Below are positions 1-7,377 of a stretch of DNA of 25,612 nt, in pieces. The notes under the pieces are model-generated. The model searched no databases and was not told the origin of the DNA. It saw nothing but the letters and a program-made list of their open reading frames with translations. A program made the position numbers and the translations under genes. How positions within the stretch are numbered: position 1 is the first letter of the stretch; each line of letters begins with the position of its first letter. This stretch comes from CAZFQG01 sp964520785. GTDB taxonomy: Bacteria; Planctomycetota; Planctomycetia; Pirellulales; Thermoguttaceae. The stretch is taken from contig CAZFQG010000079.1 in the NCBI GenBank assembly GCA_964520785.1, positions 1 through 25,612 of the forward strand, read 5' to 3'.

Positions 1-698
1 AGGCTCGGTTGAACGTCGTGATTTCCGGCGGTACCGGTTCCGGTAAGACGACCCTCCTGAACACGCTTTCCAGTTTCATTCCGAACACGGACCGGATCGT
101 CACCATCGAAGACGCGGCCGAACTGCAACTGCAGCAAGATCACGTGGTCCGTCTCGAAACGCGCCCGCCGAACATCGAAGGACGAGGCGCAATCACCGCC
201 ACCGACCTGGTCAAGAACTCGCTTCGCATGCGTCCGGAACGCATCATTATCGGCGAGTGCCGCGGAGCCGAAACGCTCGACATGCTCCAGGCGATGAACA
301 CCGGCCATGAGGGGTCGATGACGACACTCCACGCCAACAGCCCGCGCGACGCCATCGCTCGCATGGAAACGATGATCATGATGTCCGGATTCGAACTGCC
401 TTTGCGGGCAATGAGGACGCAGATCTCCAGCGCGATCAACCTCATCGTCCAAGCGACTAGGCTTCCCGGGGGGCCGAGAAAGATAACCTACATCACGGAG
501 GTCGTTGGGATGGAACAAGATACGATCGTCATGCAGGACGTTTTCCGTTTCAACCGTGAAGGTGTCGACGAAAGCGGCCGCGCGTACGGAAAGTTCATTT
601 CGACCGGAATCCGTCCCACGTTCATGCCGCGATTGGAGTCCGCCGGCGTCCGATTGCCGGCCAGCGTATTCCGTGAACGCGTCATGTTGCAGGACTGA
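1..698 (+). CDS. CpaF/TadA-type secretion ATPase, C-terminal part (5' end outside window)
   Basis: Motor ATPase of a Tad/Flp pilus or related type II/IV secretion machine; a hexameric cytoplasmic enzyme that hydrolyses ATP to drive pilin assembly. The reading frame is already open at the left edge, so only the C-terminal RecA-like part (about 230 residues) is present. A Walker A loop (GGTGSGKTT) is coded at about 27-53, an Asp box-like acidic stretch (TIEDAAEL) follows, the Walker B-like RIIIGECRG is coded at about 240-270, and the His box region TTLHANSPRDAIARME at about 320-370. These are in the order expected for CpaF/VirB11 proteins. The gene is followed 59 bp later by tadB and tadC homologues on the same strand, which fixes the pilus context better than the domain alone. 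A TTG at position 9 is an in-frame codon, not the start. Family assignment is secure; the specific pilus is not known. Confidence 0.93.
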   Translation, partial: ARLNVVISGGTGSGKTTLLNTLSSFIPNTDRIVTIEDAAELQLQQDHVVRLETRPPNIEGRGAITATDLVKNSLRMRPERIIIGECRGAETLDMLQAMNTGHEGSMTTLHANSPRDAIARMETMIMMSGFELPLRAMRTQISSAINLIVQATRLPGGPRKITYITEVVGMEQDTIVMQDVFRFNREGVDESGRAYGKFISTGIRPTFMPRLESAGVRLPASVFRERVMLQD

Positions 699-757
699 TA
701 CCGAGGCACGGCCTCGGACTACCGCGAACCCTTTGACCTGAATCGGGTCTCAACCAA

Positions 758-1726
758 ATGTCACCCCTTACGTTGATCCTGGTCGCCGTCTTTTTGGGAG
801 TCTCCGCCCTCGTCGCCGGACTCGTCTTACTCGTACAGGAAAGATCGGGCCACAAGGTCGAGGATCGACTCGACATCCTGACCGGGATGAAGGTTTCCGA
901 AACGAAGAAAGGCGGCGATCCATCCTCGCTCCTGCACAAGCCGATCGACGGACAACCGGGCCTCGTCGAACGGTTCTTCTCGCGTTTCGGCGACCTCGAC
1001 CTTCTCTTTGAGCAGGCCGACGTCCCCTTTGGTTTGACGAAGCTTCTCTTCATCTGCGTCGGCTTCGCCATGATAGGAACGGCGATCGGCCTCATCGCGC
1101 GCATTCACTACGCGATTCTCCCCTTTCTCGCGTTGATTCTGGGCCTGCTTCCCGTGATCTACCTTTTCTGGCGTCGAAAGCGACGCATGAAGGCATTCGC
1201 GGGTCAGCTTCCCGATGCCATGGAGATGCTGGCGCGGGCACTGCGTGCCGGCCAGAGTCTTCCAGCCGGATTCCACGCCGTGTCACAGGAAATGGCACCC
1301 CCTTTGGGACCCGAATTCGGCCGCGTTTTCGAAGAGCAAAACCTGGGCATCTCGATCGAGGATTCACTGGAATACATGACCGAACGCGTGCCCAACGTCG
1401 ACTTGAGGTTCTTCGCGACCTCCGTCATTCTGCAGCGGCAAACGGGTGGAGACCTCGCGGAGATCCTGGACAAGATCGGACACCTGATTCGAGAGCGGTT
1501 CCAGATATGGGGGCAGGTGCAGGCACTAACCGGAGAAGGTCGGCTGTCCGGAATCATCCTCATGGCCCTGCCCATTCTCCTGTTCTTCGCGCTGTACCAA
1601 TTGAATCCCGACTACGTCAACGTCCTTTTCACCCATCCCATGGGAAAGAAGATGCTCATCGGCGCGATCGTGATGCAGGTGCTTGGCGCCTTAGTCATCC
1701 GCAAGATCGTCAACATCAAGGTGTAA
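758..1726 (+). CDS. tadB: TadB-type inner-membrane pilus assembly protein (T2SSF domain)
   Basis: Platform protein of the Tad/Flp pilus, expected in the cytoplasmic membrane where it contacts the CpaF ATPase. The 322-residue protein has an N-terminal membrane segment (about 5-27), a central pair of membrane segments (about 93-133), a cytoplasmic T2SSF domain (about 155-270) beginning with the family-typical 'QLPDAMEMLARALRAGQSLPAGF', and C-terminal membrane segments (about 265-285 and 295-315). The start is ATG at 758; the ribosome binding site is weak, and the 59-bp gap from the ATPase gene contains no obvious promoter. The stop is only 3 bp from the GTG of the next gene, so the two are co-transcribed. 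Naming as TadB rests on order (ATPase, TadB, TadC) and the domain. Confidence 0.9.
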   Translation: MSPLTLILVAVFLGVSALVAGLVLLVQERSGHKVEDRLDILTGMKVSETKKGGDPSSLLHKPIDGQPGLVERFFSRFGDLDLLFEQADVPFGLTKLLFICVGFAMIGTAIGLIARIHYAILPFLALILGLLPVIYLFWRRKRRMKAFAGQLPDAMEMLARALRAGQSLPAGFHAVSQEMAPPLGPEFGRVFEEQNLGISIEDSLEYMTERVPNVDLRFFATSVILQRQTGGDLAEILDKIGHLIRERFQIWGQVQALTGEGRLSGIILMALPILLFFALYQLNPDYVNVLFTHPMGKKMLIGAIVMQVLGALVIRKIVNIKV

Positions 1727-1729
1727 GCA

Positions 1730-2674
1730 GTGAGTCCCTTCGATTTCGAAAAACTGGTTCCCTATGCGATCTTCGGGGTCGTCGCCGCGCTCGCTTGGTT
1801 TCTCATGGACGCCTTCTCGAACAACCGGTCGCGCTCGCTCGCCCGCCTCCGGGAACTCAAGAATCCCCAAAGAAACCCCTCCATGCCGCGAGACCGCCGG
1901 CGACGCGGACGGATGTCGGAAGTCATCGAGATGGCGACCCCCACGTTGGCCAAGCCGCTCGAACCGAAGACCGAACTCGAAGCGAGCAGGCTCAAACTCC
2001 GCCTGATGAACGCCGGGTTTCGAGGGGAAGACGCTCCCCGGGTGTTCTTGAGCATCAAGTTTTCCAGCCTGATCATGGGATCGATTCTCGGCGGAGCCGT
2101 TCTTCTGCTCACGCAGGGGTTCAACTTGAACGCATTCCTATACTCCTGCGGGATTGGGGGGCTGTTCTTCTATCTCCCGGAACTCATTCTCACCATCATG
2201 ATCAAACGGCGTCAAGGGGAAATCTTCCTGGGGCTTCCCGATGCTCTCGATCTTATGGTGGTCTGCGTCGAGGCGGGCCTGGGACTCGATCAGGCGATGC
2301 GCAAGGTGGCCGAGGAAATGGTGAAGTCCTTTCCGGTCGTGGCGCAGGAATTCGGTCTGGCGAATATGCAGTTGCAGATGGGACGCCCACGAAACGAAGT
2401 CCTGCACGAGTTGGGCGTACGCACCGGCGTTTCGGACGTCCGAAGCCTGGTCGCGGTGCTCATCCAGGCGGACAAATTCGGGGCGAGTATCGCCCATGCA
2501 CTGCGCGTTCAGAGTGACGCGATGCGGACCCGCCGGCGCCAGATCGCCGAGGAAAAGGCGGCAAAGACCGCCGTCAAACTCATTTTCCCTCTCGTCCTTT
2601 TCATCTTCCCCGGCATCTTCGTTATTCTCGTCGGACCCGCCGCAATCAAGATCATGGAAGGCCTGGGGGACTGA
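1730..2674 (+). CDS. tadC: TadC-type inner-membrane pilus assembly protein (T2SSF domain)
   Basis: Second T2SSF platform protein of the Tad/Flp pilus, thought to partner with TadB in the inner membrane. The protein has 314 residues, with a membrane segment near 9-25, a basic linker, membrane segments about 103-122 and 132-155, then the T2SSF domain starting with 'LGLPDALDLMVVCVEAGLGLDQAM' (about 168-192), and a C-terminal hydrophobic segment (about 285-308). The start is GTG at 1730, 3 bp after the tadB stop; the open frame upstream and the residue pattern leave no better choice. The usual following gene (a TPR protein, TadD) is absent: ndk comes next after about 200 bp. The pilin, prepilin peptidase and secretin would have to lie to the left of the window or elsewhere. 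Confidence 0.88.
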   Translation: MSPFDFEKLVPYAIFGVVAALAWFLMDAFSNNRSRSLARLRELKNPQRNPSMPRDRRRRGRMSEVIEMATPTLAKPLEPKTELEASRLKLRLMNAGFRGEDAPRVFLSIKFSSLIMGSILGGAVLLLTQGFNLNAFLYSCGIGGLFFYLPELILTIMIKRRQGEIFLGLPDALDLMVVCVEAGLGLDQAMRKVAEEMVKSFPVVAQEFGLANMQLQMGRPRNEVLHELGVRTGVSDVRSLVAVLIQADKFGASIAHALRVQSDAMRTRRRQIAEEKAAKTAVKLIFPLVLFIFPGIFVILVGPAAIKIMEGLGD

Positions 2675-2874
2675 ATACGCTTACGCCGCCGGTTCGGATT
2701 GGAGACGCGATCAAGGTGTTCCCGCCCCCTCGGTCGATGACGGACCCACCGCGGTTGACAAACGCCGCTTGATGGTGTAGCTTTCGCGGATTCGGCGAAA
2801 AAACGCGTCGCTTCCAACCGGCCGTCCGGTTGACGCCGCTCGGTTTATTCCCCTTGGAAAGGCTGCTCGATATC

Positions 2875-3333
2875 GTGGAACGTTCTCTGGTACTTCTGAA
2901 GCCCGACTGCATCCAGCGGAAGCTGGCGGGGCGAGTCTTGTCGCGCTTTGAAGAAAAAGGGCTCAACTTCATCGCGATGAAACTAATGACCGTCACGCCG
3001 GGATTGGCCAAACGTCATTACGCCGAGCACGTGACGAAAGCATGGTATCCCGGTCTGGAAGCTTTTATCACATCGAGCCCGCTGATCGCCCTGGTTGTTG
3101 AAGGCCCCGACGCCGTCCGAGTCATCCGGGAAATGGTCGGCGCAACGAATGGACTCAAAGCGGTGCCGGGAACGATCCGAGGAGACTTCGGCACAAGCGC
3201 CCAAATGAATCTGGTTCACGCTTCCGACAGCCAAGAATCGGCCCTGCGCGAGATCGATATCTTCTTCTCCCCCTCCGAGATCCAGCCGTACCAACCGTTA
3301 CTTACCCCCTGTCTGCGGTCACCGGACGAATAG
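2875..3333 (+). CDS. ndk: Nucleoside diphosphate kinase
   Basis: Transfers the gamma phosphate of ATP to nucleoside diphosphates through a phosphohistidine intermediate, balancing cytoplasmic NTP and dNTP pools. The family signatures are all visible in the 152-residue protein: ERSLVLLKPD at the N terminus, the HYAEH substrate-binding region (about 48-52), GPDAVRVIREMVGATN (78-92), GTIRGDFG (99-106) and the active-site block NLVHASDSQES, with the catalytic His at 115. GTG at 2875 was chosen over an upstream in-frame TTG at 2830 because family members begin just before the ERxLVLLKPD strand, and GGAAAGG (about 2856-2862) lies upstream of the GTG, although the spacing is rather long. The protein has a short C-terminal tail beyond the usual end. 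It is convergent with the GntR gene, whose stop lies 7 bp away. Confidence 0.93.
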   Translation: MERSLVLLKPDCIQRKLAGRVLSRFEEKGLNFIAMKLMTVTPGLAKRHYAEHVTKAWYPGLEAFITSSPLIALVVEGPDAVRVIREMVGATNGLKAVPGTIRGDFGTSAQMNLVHASDSQESALREIDIFFSPSEIQPYQPLLTPCLRSPDE

Positions 3334-3340
3334 ACCGCGT

Positions 3341-4045
3341 TCACGCCGGAGAGATATTCAGGTCGCTGTCGATCAGCGCCCGGGTGGCGCGGCGGCCGCT
3401 CTTGCGCATGTCCGTCCGGGCTTTCCGTTCGGCCCCATCGGAGTCCCCACTCTCGATCAGGTCGACCAATTCCCGGTGGTCGTCTACGATACTTCGCATA
3501 TGCACGAGAGCATCCTCGTGAGAGGGCAAGGGTCGCCCCTGCCTGGCGGGATACAGATAGAAGACGTAGAAGCACTCCGTCAGGAGGAGCCGCGTCGAGT
3601 GCAGCATCCGGTCGTTCCGGCAAGCCTCCGCCAGAGCGAAGTGAAAACGGTGGTCCAACTGCGCCCAGCGCTGCGATCCGTAGTTCCCAATTTCCTTCTC
3701 GCTTTCCGCGCAGATCAACCGCAACCGCTCGATATCGGCGCTGCTGCGATTCCGGGCCGCCGCTCTGGCGATGCCCCCCTCGAGCATTTCGCGGTATTCG
3801 TACAGTTGGCGGATCTCCTCGGAATTGTAGGGGCGGACCCGCGCCCCCTGCCATTTCTCTCCCCCGACCAACAGGCCCTGCGCCACCATCTTCGCCAGCG
3901 ACTCTCGGACGGGGATCCGGCTGACCCCCAACTCCCGGGCCAGGTCCCGCTCCACAAGCTTCGTGCCGGGCGAAAACTCGCCGGAAAACACGAGTTTCAC
4001 GAGGCGATCATAAACAGACGAATCATCCGTAGTGTTGGAAAACAT
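3341..4045 (-). CDS. GntR-family regulator, FCD (FadR-like) subfamily
   Basis: DNA-binding repressor or activator of the FadR/FCD branch of GntR, which usually senses a small organic acid or sugar acid. The 234-residue protein has an N-terminal winged helix-turn-helix (about 8-75, with GTKLVERDLARELGVSRIPVRESL as the recognition region) and an all-helical FCD domain (about 78-222). The FCD metal site normally uses Asp-x3-His plus two later His. Here Asp131, His135 and His190 are present, but the last position is Asp212, so metal binding may be altered. ATG at 4045 is preferred to the upstream ATG at 4102 because a good promoter (-10 at 4087-4092, -35 at 4110-4115) overlaps the longer start. 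It shares no operon with its neighbours, and its target and ligand cannot be told from the sequence. Confidence 0.85.
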   Translation of the reverse strand: MFSNTTDDSSVYDRLVKLVFSGEFSPGTKLVERDLARELGVSRIPVRESLAKMVAQGLLVGGEKWQGARVRPYNSEEIRQLYEYREMLEGGIARAAARNRSSADIERLRLICAESEKEIGNYGSQRWAQLDHRFHFALAEACRNDRMLHSTRLLLTECFYVFYLYPARQGRPLPSHEDALVHMRSIVDDHRELVDLIESGDSDGAERKARTDMRKSGRRATRALIDSDLNISPA

Positions 4046-4086
4046 GGCCTTACTAGCAGGGGTTTGTCTCGTCCAGCAGACGGGGG

Positions 4087-4115
4087 AGTATAACACCACC
4101 ATGGAACCCAGCCAA
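4087..4115 (-). promoter_or_regulatory. Sigma70-type promoter of the FCD regulator
   Basis: On the minus strand TTGGCT (4115-4110) and TATACT (4092-4087) are separated by 17 bp, and a TG one base before the -10 gives an extended -10. Transcription would start near 4080, leaving a leader of about 35 nt before the ATG at 4045. No experimental support; match to consensus only. Confidence 0.5.
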
Positions 4116-4173
4116 CCTCAAAATGCATCCCCTTTGTGTCAGCGGGCCCACACTAATGGGTACTGGAACCGGT

Positions 4174-4193
4174 GTTGTATACCTAGGTTGTAT
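4174..4193. repeat. Two GTTGTAT direct repeats upstream of the FCD regulator
   Basis: GTTGTAT occurs at 4174-4180 and again at 4187-4193, a 13-bp spacing. The first copy overlaps GTATAC (4177-4182), which fits the short GT-MK-AC core seen in many GntR-family operators. The pair lies about 60 bp upstream of the predicted -35. It may be a binding site for this or another regulator, but the repeat is short and could be chance. Confidence 0.25.
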
Positions 4194-4261
4194 TTTATCC
4201 CCGCACATGCCGGTTCGCAATAGTTCCAAAGCGACTCCGGACAGGATCCTCGCGATCCGCC

Positions 4262-5011
4262 TCAGTCTTCCGCACTAGCGGAACGAGTGAAGCCGGCAAT
4301 GTGCAGCCCGACCAGTCTGGCGACGAGGACGGTCAAGTAAAGTTGTCCGACGATCGCCTCCGAAATCGCCGCCATCTCGGCGGTTGGCGATTTCGGGACG
4401 ATATCTCCGTATCCAAGCGTACACAGGGTCACGAAACTGAAATAGACGGCCGAGGCCGTATCGCCCGAGCCGAACTGGAGAACTGGGCGAACTGCCGCTC
4501 CCTCGGCACCACTCCTGAGGGCGAAGTGAAACGCATTTGGATCGGCTAGATCGATCAACGAGTATACCAAGGCCCAGGTAACCCCCAATAAGAGGTAGAC
4601 GCATAAAGCCGCGGAAATCGTGTTCATCGTTACTTTTTCGTGCGAAAAGATGTGACGCAGCATCATTCCGATGACCACGACCAAATATGCCGCGCCGCAA
4701 CAATAGAACACGGCGTGCCACGCGGGGGCATCGCTGAGGAGGCGGATCCCATCCACCACCAGACAAACCGCGGCCATGGCTAGAACGATGAAAACCCCCT
4801 TGCGATTGTCCGCGGCCGCCCCCGCCGCCGCAAAGACCGTTAGTCCGAAAAATGCGGTCACCACGCCGCGCATCTCCTGCCCGGGCAAGCCGCCGAGCGC
4901 ATTGGCAACCGGAGTGGCGACGAGCATCAAGAACAGCATGGCGAGCAGCACGTTGAACCGCTGGCCGCGCAGTCGGTACAACCACGGAATTTGGGGTGGA
5001 TTGGCGCGCAT
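4262..5011 (-). CDS. Ion channel with K+ selectivity filter, co-operonic with hydrogenase genes
   Basis: Integral membrane protein of 249 residues ending in an Ion_trans_2-type pore. The selectivity filter TLGYGD is at 198-203, preceded by a pore helix (about 186-197) and an outer helix (about 130-153), and followed by an inner helix (about 212-237). Before the pore are four hydrophobic segments (about 21-39, 48-67, 72-90 and 99-118), giving six in all, but no regularly Arg-rich S4 is visible, so voltage gating is not supported. The pore loop is unusually long between the outer helix and filter (about 154-185). There is no cytoplasmic RCK/TrkA domain; the tail is only about 10 residues. The start is firm: GGAGGA lies six bases before the ATG at 5011. 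It begins 36 bp after the NuoE-like gene on the same strand, so it is very probably the last gene of the hydrogenase operon. Function beyond K+ conductance is not inferable. Confidence 0.85.
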   Translation of the reverse strand: MRANPPQIPWLYRLRGQRFNVLLAMLFLMLVATPVANALGGLPGQEMRGVVTAFFGLTVFAAAGAAADNRKGVFIVLAMAAVCLVVDGIRLLSDAPAWHAVFYCCGAAYLVVVIGMMLRHIFSHEKVTMNTISAALCVYLLLGVTWALVYSLIDLADPNAFHFALRSGAEGAAVRPVLQFGSGDTASAVYFSFVTLCTLGYGDIVPKSPTAEMAAISEAIVGQLYLTVLVARLVGLHIAGFTRSASAED

Positions 5012-5047
5012 CGATATCCTCCGGCGGAGAGCGGCCGCGGTCGAGAC

Positions 5048-5596
5048 TTAGAAGACCTCTTGCTCCTCCCGTGCCACGCGCCGGTACTGCTCCAAAATGG
5101 CCGGAACCTGATCCGGAGTCACTTGAGCGTGGACGTCGTCCTCGATCATGATGACCGGAGCCAGGCCGCACGTCCCCAGGCAACGGGAACCCTCCAACGA
5201 GAAAAGACCGTCACCGGTCGTCTCGCCGAACTTCACGCCCAGCTCGCTCGTGAACCGATCCGCCAGGGCCTGGGCCCCTTTGACGTAGCAGGCCGTTCCG
5301 AGGCAGACACGGATCATGTACTTGCCGCGGGGCTGCAAGCGGAAGAAGTGGTAGAAGCTGGCGACCCCGGTCACTTTCGCGCTGGGCACCTGCATCAATT
5401 GGGCCACCGCGTCCATCGCCTCCGGCGCGAGATATCCGAACTCGTCCTGAACCTTGTGCAGGACCGAGATCAACTGTCCCGCCGGGTGTGGTTGCTTGAC
5501 GCACTCGCCGATGTACGCGCAAAGGTCCTCTCCCAGAACCTCGCGGCTTCGGCGTTCCACTTCCTGTCGGTTGTCGGTGTCGGTAATCGTGCTCAT
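5048..5596 (-). CDS. hydC: NuoE-like [2Fe-2S] subunit of NAD(P)-linked [FeFe] hydrogenase
   Basis: Small electron-transfer subunit (182 residues) homologous to NuoE of complex I, HydC of bifurcating hydrogenases and HndA of Desulfovibrio. The thioredoxin-like fold carries a [2Fe-2S] cluster bound by Cys98 and Cys103 (CLGTAC) and Cys139 and Cys143 (CLGTC). An N-terminal helical region (about 40-85) includes the typical LISVLHKVQDEFGYL and VTGVASFYHFF motifs. The ATG at 5596 has GAGGAA about ten bases upstream, lying inside the end of hydA; only 2 bp separate the hydA stop from this start, so translation is likely coupled. Together with the next two genes it should form a soluble cytoplasmic HydABC-type complex. 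Symbol given by analogy; the HndA name would be equally fair. Confidence 0.92.
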   Translation of the reverse strand: MSTITDTDNRQEVERRSREVLGEDLCAYIGECVKQPHPAGQLISVLHKVQDEFGYLAPEAMDAVAQLMQVPSAKVTGVASFYHFFRLQPRGKYMIRVCLGTACYVKGAQALADRFTSELGVKFGETTGDGLFSLEGSRCLGTCGLAPVIMIEDDVHAQVTPDQVPAILEQYRRVAREEQEVF

Positions 5597-5598
5597 CT

Positions 5599-7359
5599 TT
5601 ATCGAATTCCTCGCGGGAGTTTGGCGGTGTAGTGGGTGTGGAGCAGATCGTGGGCGAGCGGGCTTCCCGGCTCCTTCAGATATTTTTCGTACAGCTCGAT
5701 GATCGTGGGATTCTCGTGCGACTTGCGGAACTTCTTGTGTTCGTCGATGTCGTAGAGTGCCTTGGCTCGATCGCGGAGCAGTTCCGGATCGAGGATATTC
5801 ATCCCCTTAGGCGGGTAGGGCTGACCGCCTCCGCCGATACAACCGCCGGGGCAGGCCATCACCTCGATGACGTGGTACTTCTCGGAGCCTTCGACGACCT
5901 GGTCCAGGAGCGTCTTGGCATTCGTCAGCCCGTTCGCGACGCCCACGTGGATGTTGTGCTCGCCGATGGCGACGTACGCGGTTCGCAAGCCCTCGACGGC
6001 ACGGACCTCGAAGAACTCCAGCCGCTGGGCGGGTTTCCCGGTCACCAATTCGCTCGCCGTACGCAAAGTCGCCTCCATGACGCCTCCGGTGGAACCGAAG
6101 ATATCGGCGGCACCGGTGGAAATACCCAGAGGCGAATCGAACTCTCCTTTGGGAAGACCGCTGAGATGAAGACCGTAGCACTTGATCATCCAAATCAGTT
6201 CCCTGGTGGTGAGAACGGCGTCGGTATAGGGAACGCCGTCGGCATCGGCGTGCTCGGGCCGCTGCGCCTCGTACTTCTTGGCCACGCACGGCATGATCGC
6301 CACGTTGAATATCTTTTTGGGGTCGATCCCCGTCTTCTCGGCATAATAAGTTTTGGTGAGCGTCGAGAGCATGCTCATCGGCGACTTGCAGGTCGAGGCG
6401 TGGGGGATCAACTCCGGATAGAACCGCTCGAGGAAGCTGATCCACCCCGGCGAACAGGAGGTCAACATGGGCAGCGGCGCGGTGCCGCCGAGCCGCCGGA
6501 TCAACTCGTGGGCTTCTTCGACGATCGTCAGATCGGCGCCGAAGTTCGTGTCGAAAACGGCGTCGAAGCCGAGCCGCCGCAGCGCCGTGACCATTTCACC
6601 GACGACCGGCGTCCCGGGCGGAAGGTTGAATCCCTCGCCGATCGCGGCGCGAATGGAGGGGGCGCTTTGAACGACGACGTGCATCTCCGGGTCGGCAAGC
6701 GCGTCCCAGACGGCGTCCGTGGAGGACTGTTCAATGAACGCCGCGGTAGGACAGACGTTGATGCACTGCCCGCAACGGATGCATACCGAATCGGCCATCT
6801 CTTCAAGATGGGCCGGTCCGACGACGGTGTGGAAGCCGCGCCCCTGTTGGCTGAGATTGTGAACGCCCTGGATTTCCGAACAGACGCGAACGCAGCGCCC
6901 GCAGAGGATACATTTCTCCGCGTTGCGGACCACGGACTTCCCGGAGGCGTCGGTCTCGAATTCCTTGCGCTCGCCGGCGAACAACCTTCGGCGGACGCCC
7001 ATCGAATAGGCCAAATTCTGTAGCTCGCAGTTGCCGTCGCGCTCGCACGTCTGGCAGTCTCGGGGGTGGTTGTCCAAGAGGAGCTCCACGATGTCGCGCC
7101 GGGCGCGGCGAATCTCCGGCGAGTTCGTCCGAACGACCATTCCTTCGGCGACCTTGACGCTGCATGACGCCATATAGAAGGGAACGCCCTCCACTTCCAC
7201 GATGCACACGCGGCAAGATCCGGCGAGGCTGAGTTTCGGATGGTAACACAACCGCGGAACGTAGATTCCGAGTTGTTCGGCGGCTTCCATGATCGTCGAA
7301 TCGGCGTCAACGCTAATGGAGGTGCCGTCAATCATTAAGGTGACTTGCTTCTTATCCAT
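5599..7359 (-). CDS. hydA: [FeFe] hydrogenase catalytic subunit (HydA/HndD type)
   Basis: Catalyses reversible H2 formation or oxidation at the H-cluster; cytoplasmic, working with the NuoF- and NuoE-like subunits. In order, the 586-residue protein has a plant-type [2Fe-2S] domain (Cys38, 49, 52, 66), a His-Cys3 [4Fe-4S] site (His98, Cys102, 105, 111), a two-[4Fe-4S] ferredoxin domain (Cys150, 153, 156, 160 and 193, 196, 199, 203) and the H-cluster domain (about 225-575). Motif L1 reads TSCSPGW (300-306), L2 MPCVAKKYE (356-364) and L3 EVMACPGGCIGGGGQP (499-514). The Ser at 303 is where the best-studied clostridial enzyme has a cluster-ligating Cys; an extra Cys324 lies nearby. Length matches HndD, without the longer C-terminal extension of Thermotoga HydA. 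Start ATG at 7359 with AAGGA upstream, 18 bp after hydB. No maturation genes (hydE, hydF, hydG) are in the window. Confidence 0.95.
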   Translation of the reverse strand: MDKKQVTLMIDGTSISVDADSTIMEAAEQLGIYVPRLCYHPKLSLAGSCRVCIVEVEGVPFYMASCSVKVAEGMVVRTNSPEIRRARRDIVELLLDNHPRDCQTCERDGNCELQNLAYSMGVRRRLFAGERKEFETDASGKSVVRNAEKCILCGRCVRVCSEIQGVHNLSQQGRGFHTVVGPAHLEEMADSVCIRCGQCINVCPTAAFIEQSSTDAVWDALADPEMHVVVQSAPSIRAAIGEGFNLPPGTPVVGEMVTALRRLGFDAVFDTNFGADLTIVEEAHELIRRLGGTAPLPMLTSCSPGWISFLERFYPELIPHASTCKSPMSMLSTLTKTYYAEKTGIDPKKIFNVAIMPCVAKKYEAQRPEHADADGVPYTDAVLTTRELIWMIKCYGLHLSGLPKGEFDSPLGISTGAADIFGSTGGVMEATLRTASELVTGKPAQRLEFFEVRAVEGLRTAYVAIGEHNIHVGVANGLTNAKTLLDQVVEGSEKYHVIEVMACPGGCIGGGGQPYPPKGMNILDPELLRDRAKALYDIDEHKKFRKSHENPTIIELYEKYLKEPGSPLAHDLLHTHYTAKLPRGIR

Positions 7360-7377
7360 GGATGATATCGGTCCTTG

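Noticed and set aside
1507..2517. 336-codon plus-strand frame overlapping tadB and tadC
   Set aside because: Out-of-frame reading of two recognisable genes, with Arg/Pro/Gly-rich composition typical of a shifted frame.
5632..7023. 463-codon frame on the plus strand opposite hydA
   Set aside because: It is the antisense shadow of a clear hydrogenase gene; the translation has no recognisable domain and its length reflects high GC content.
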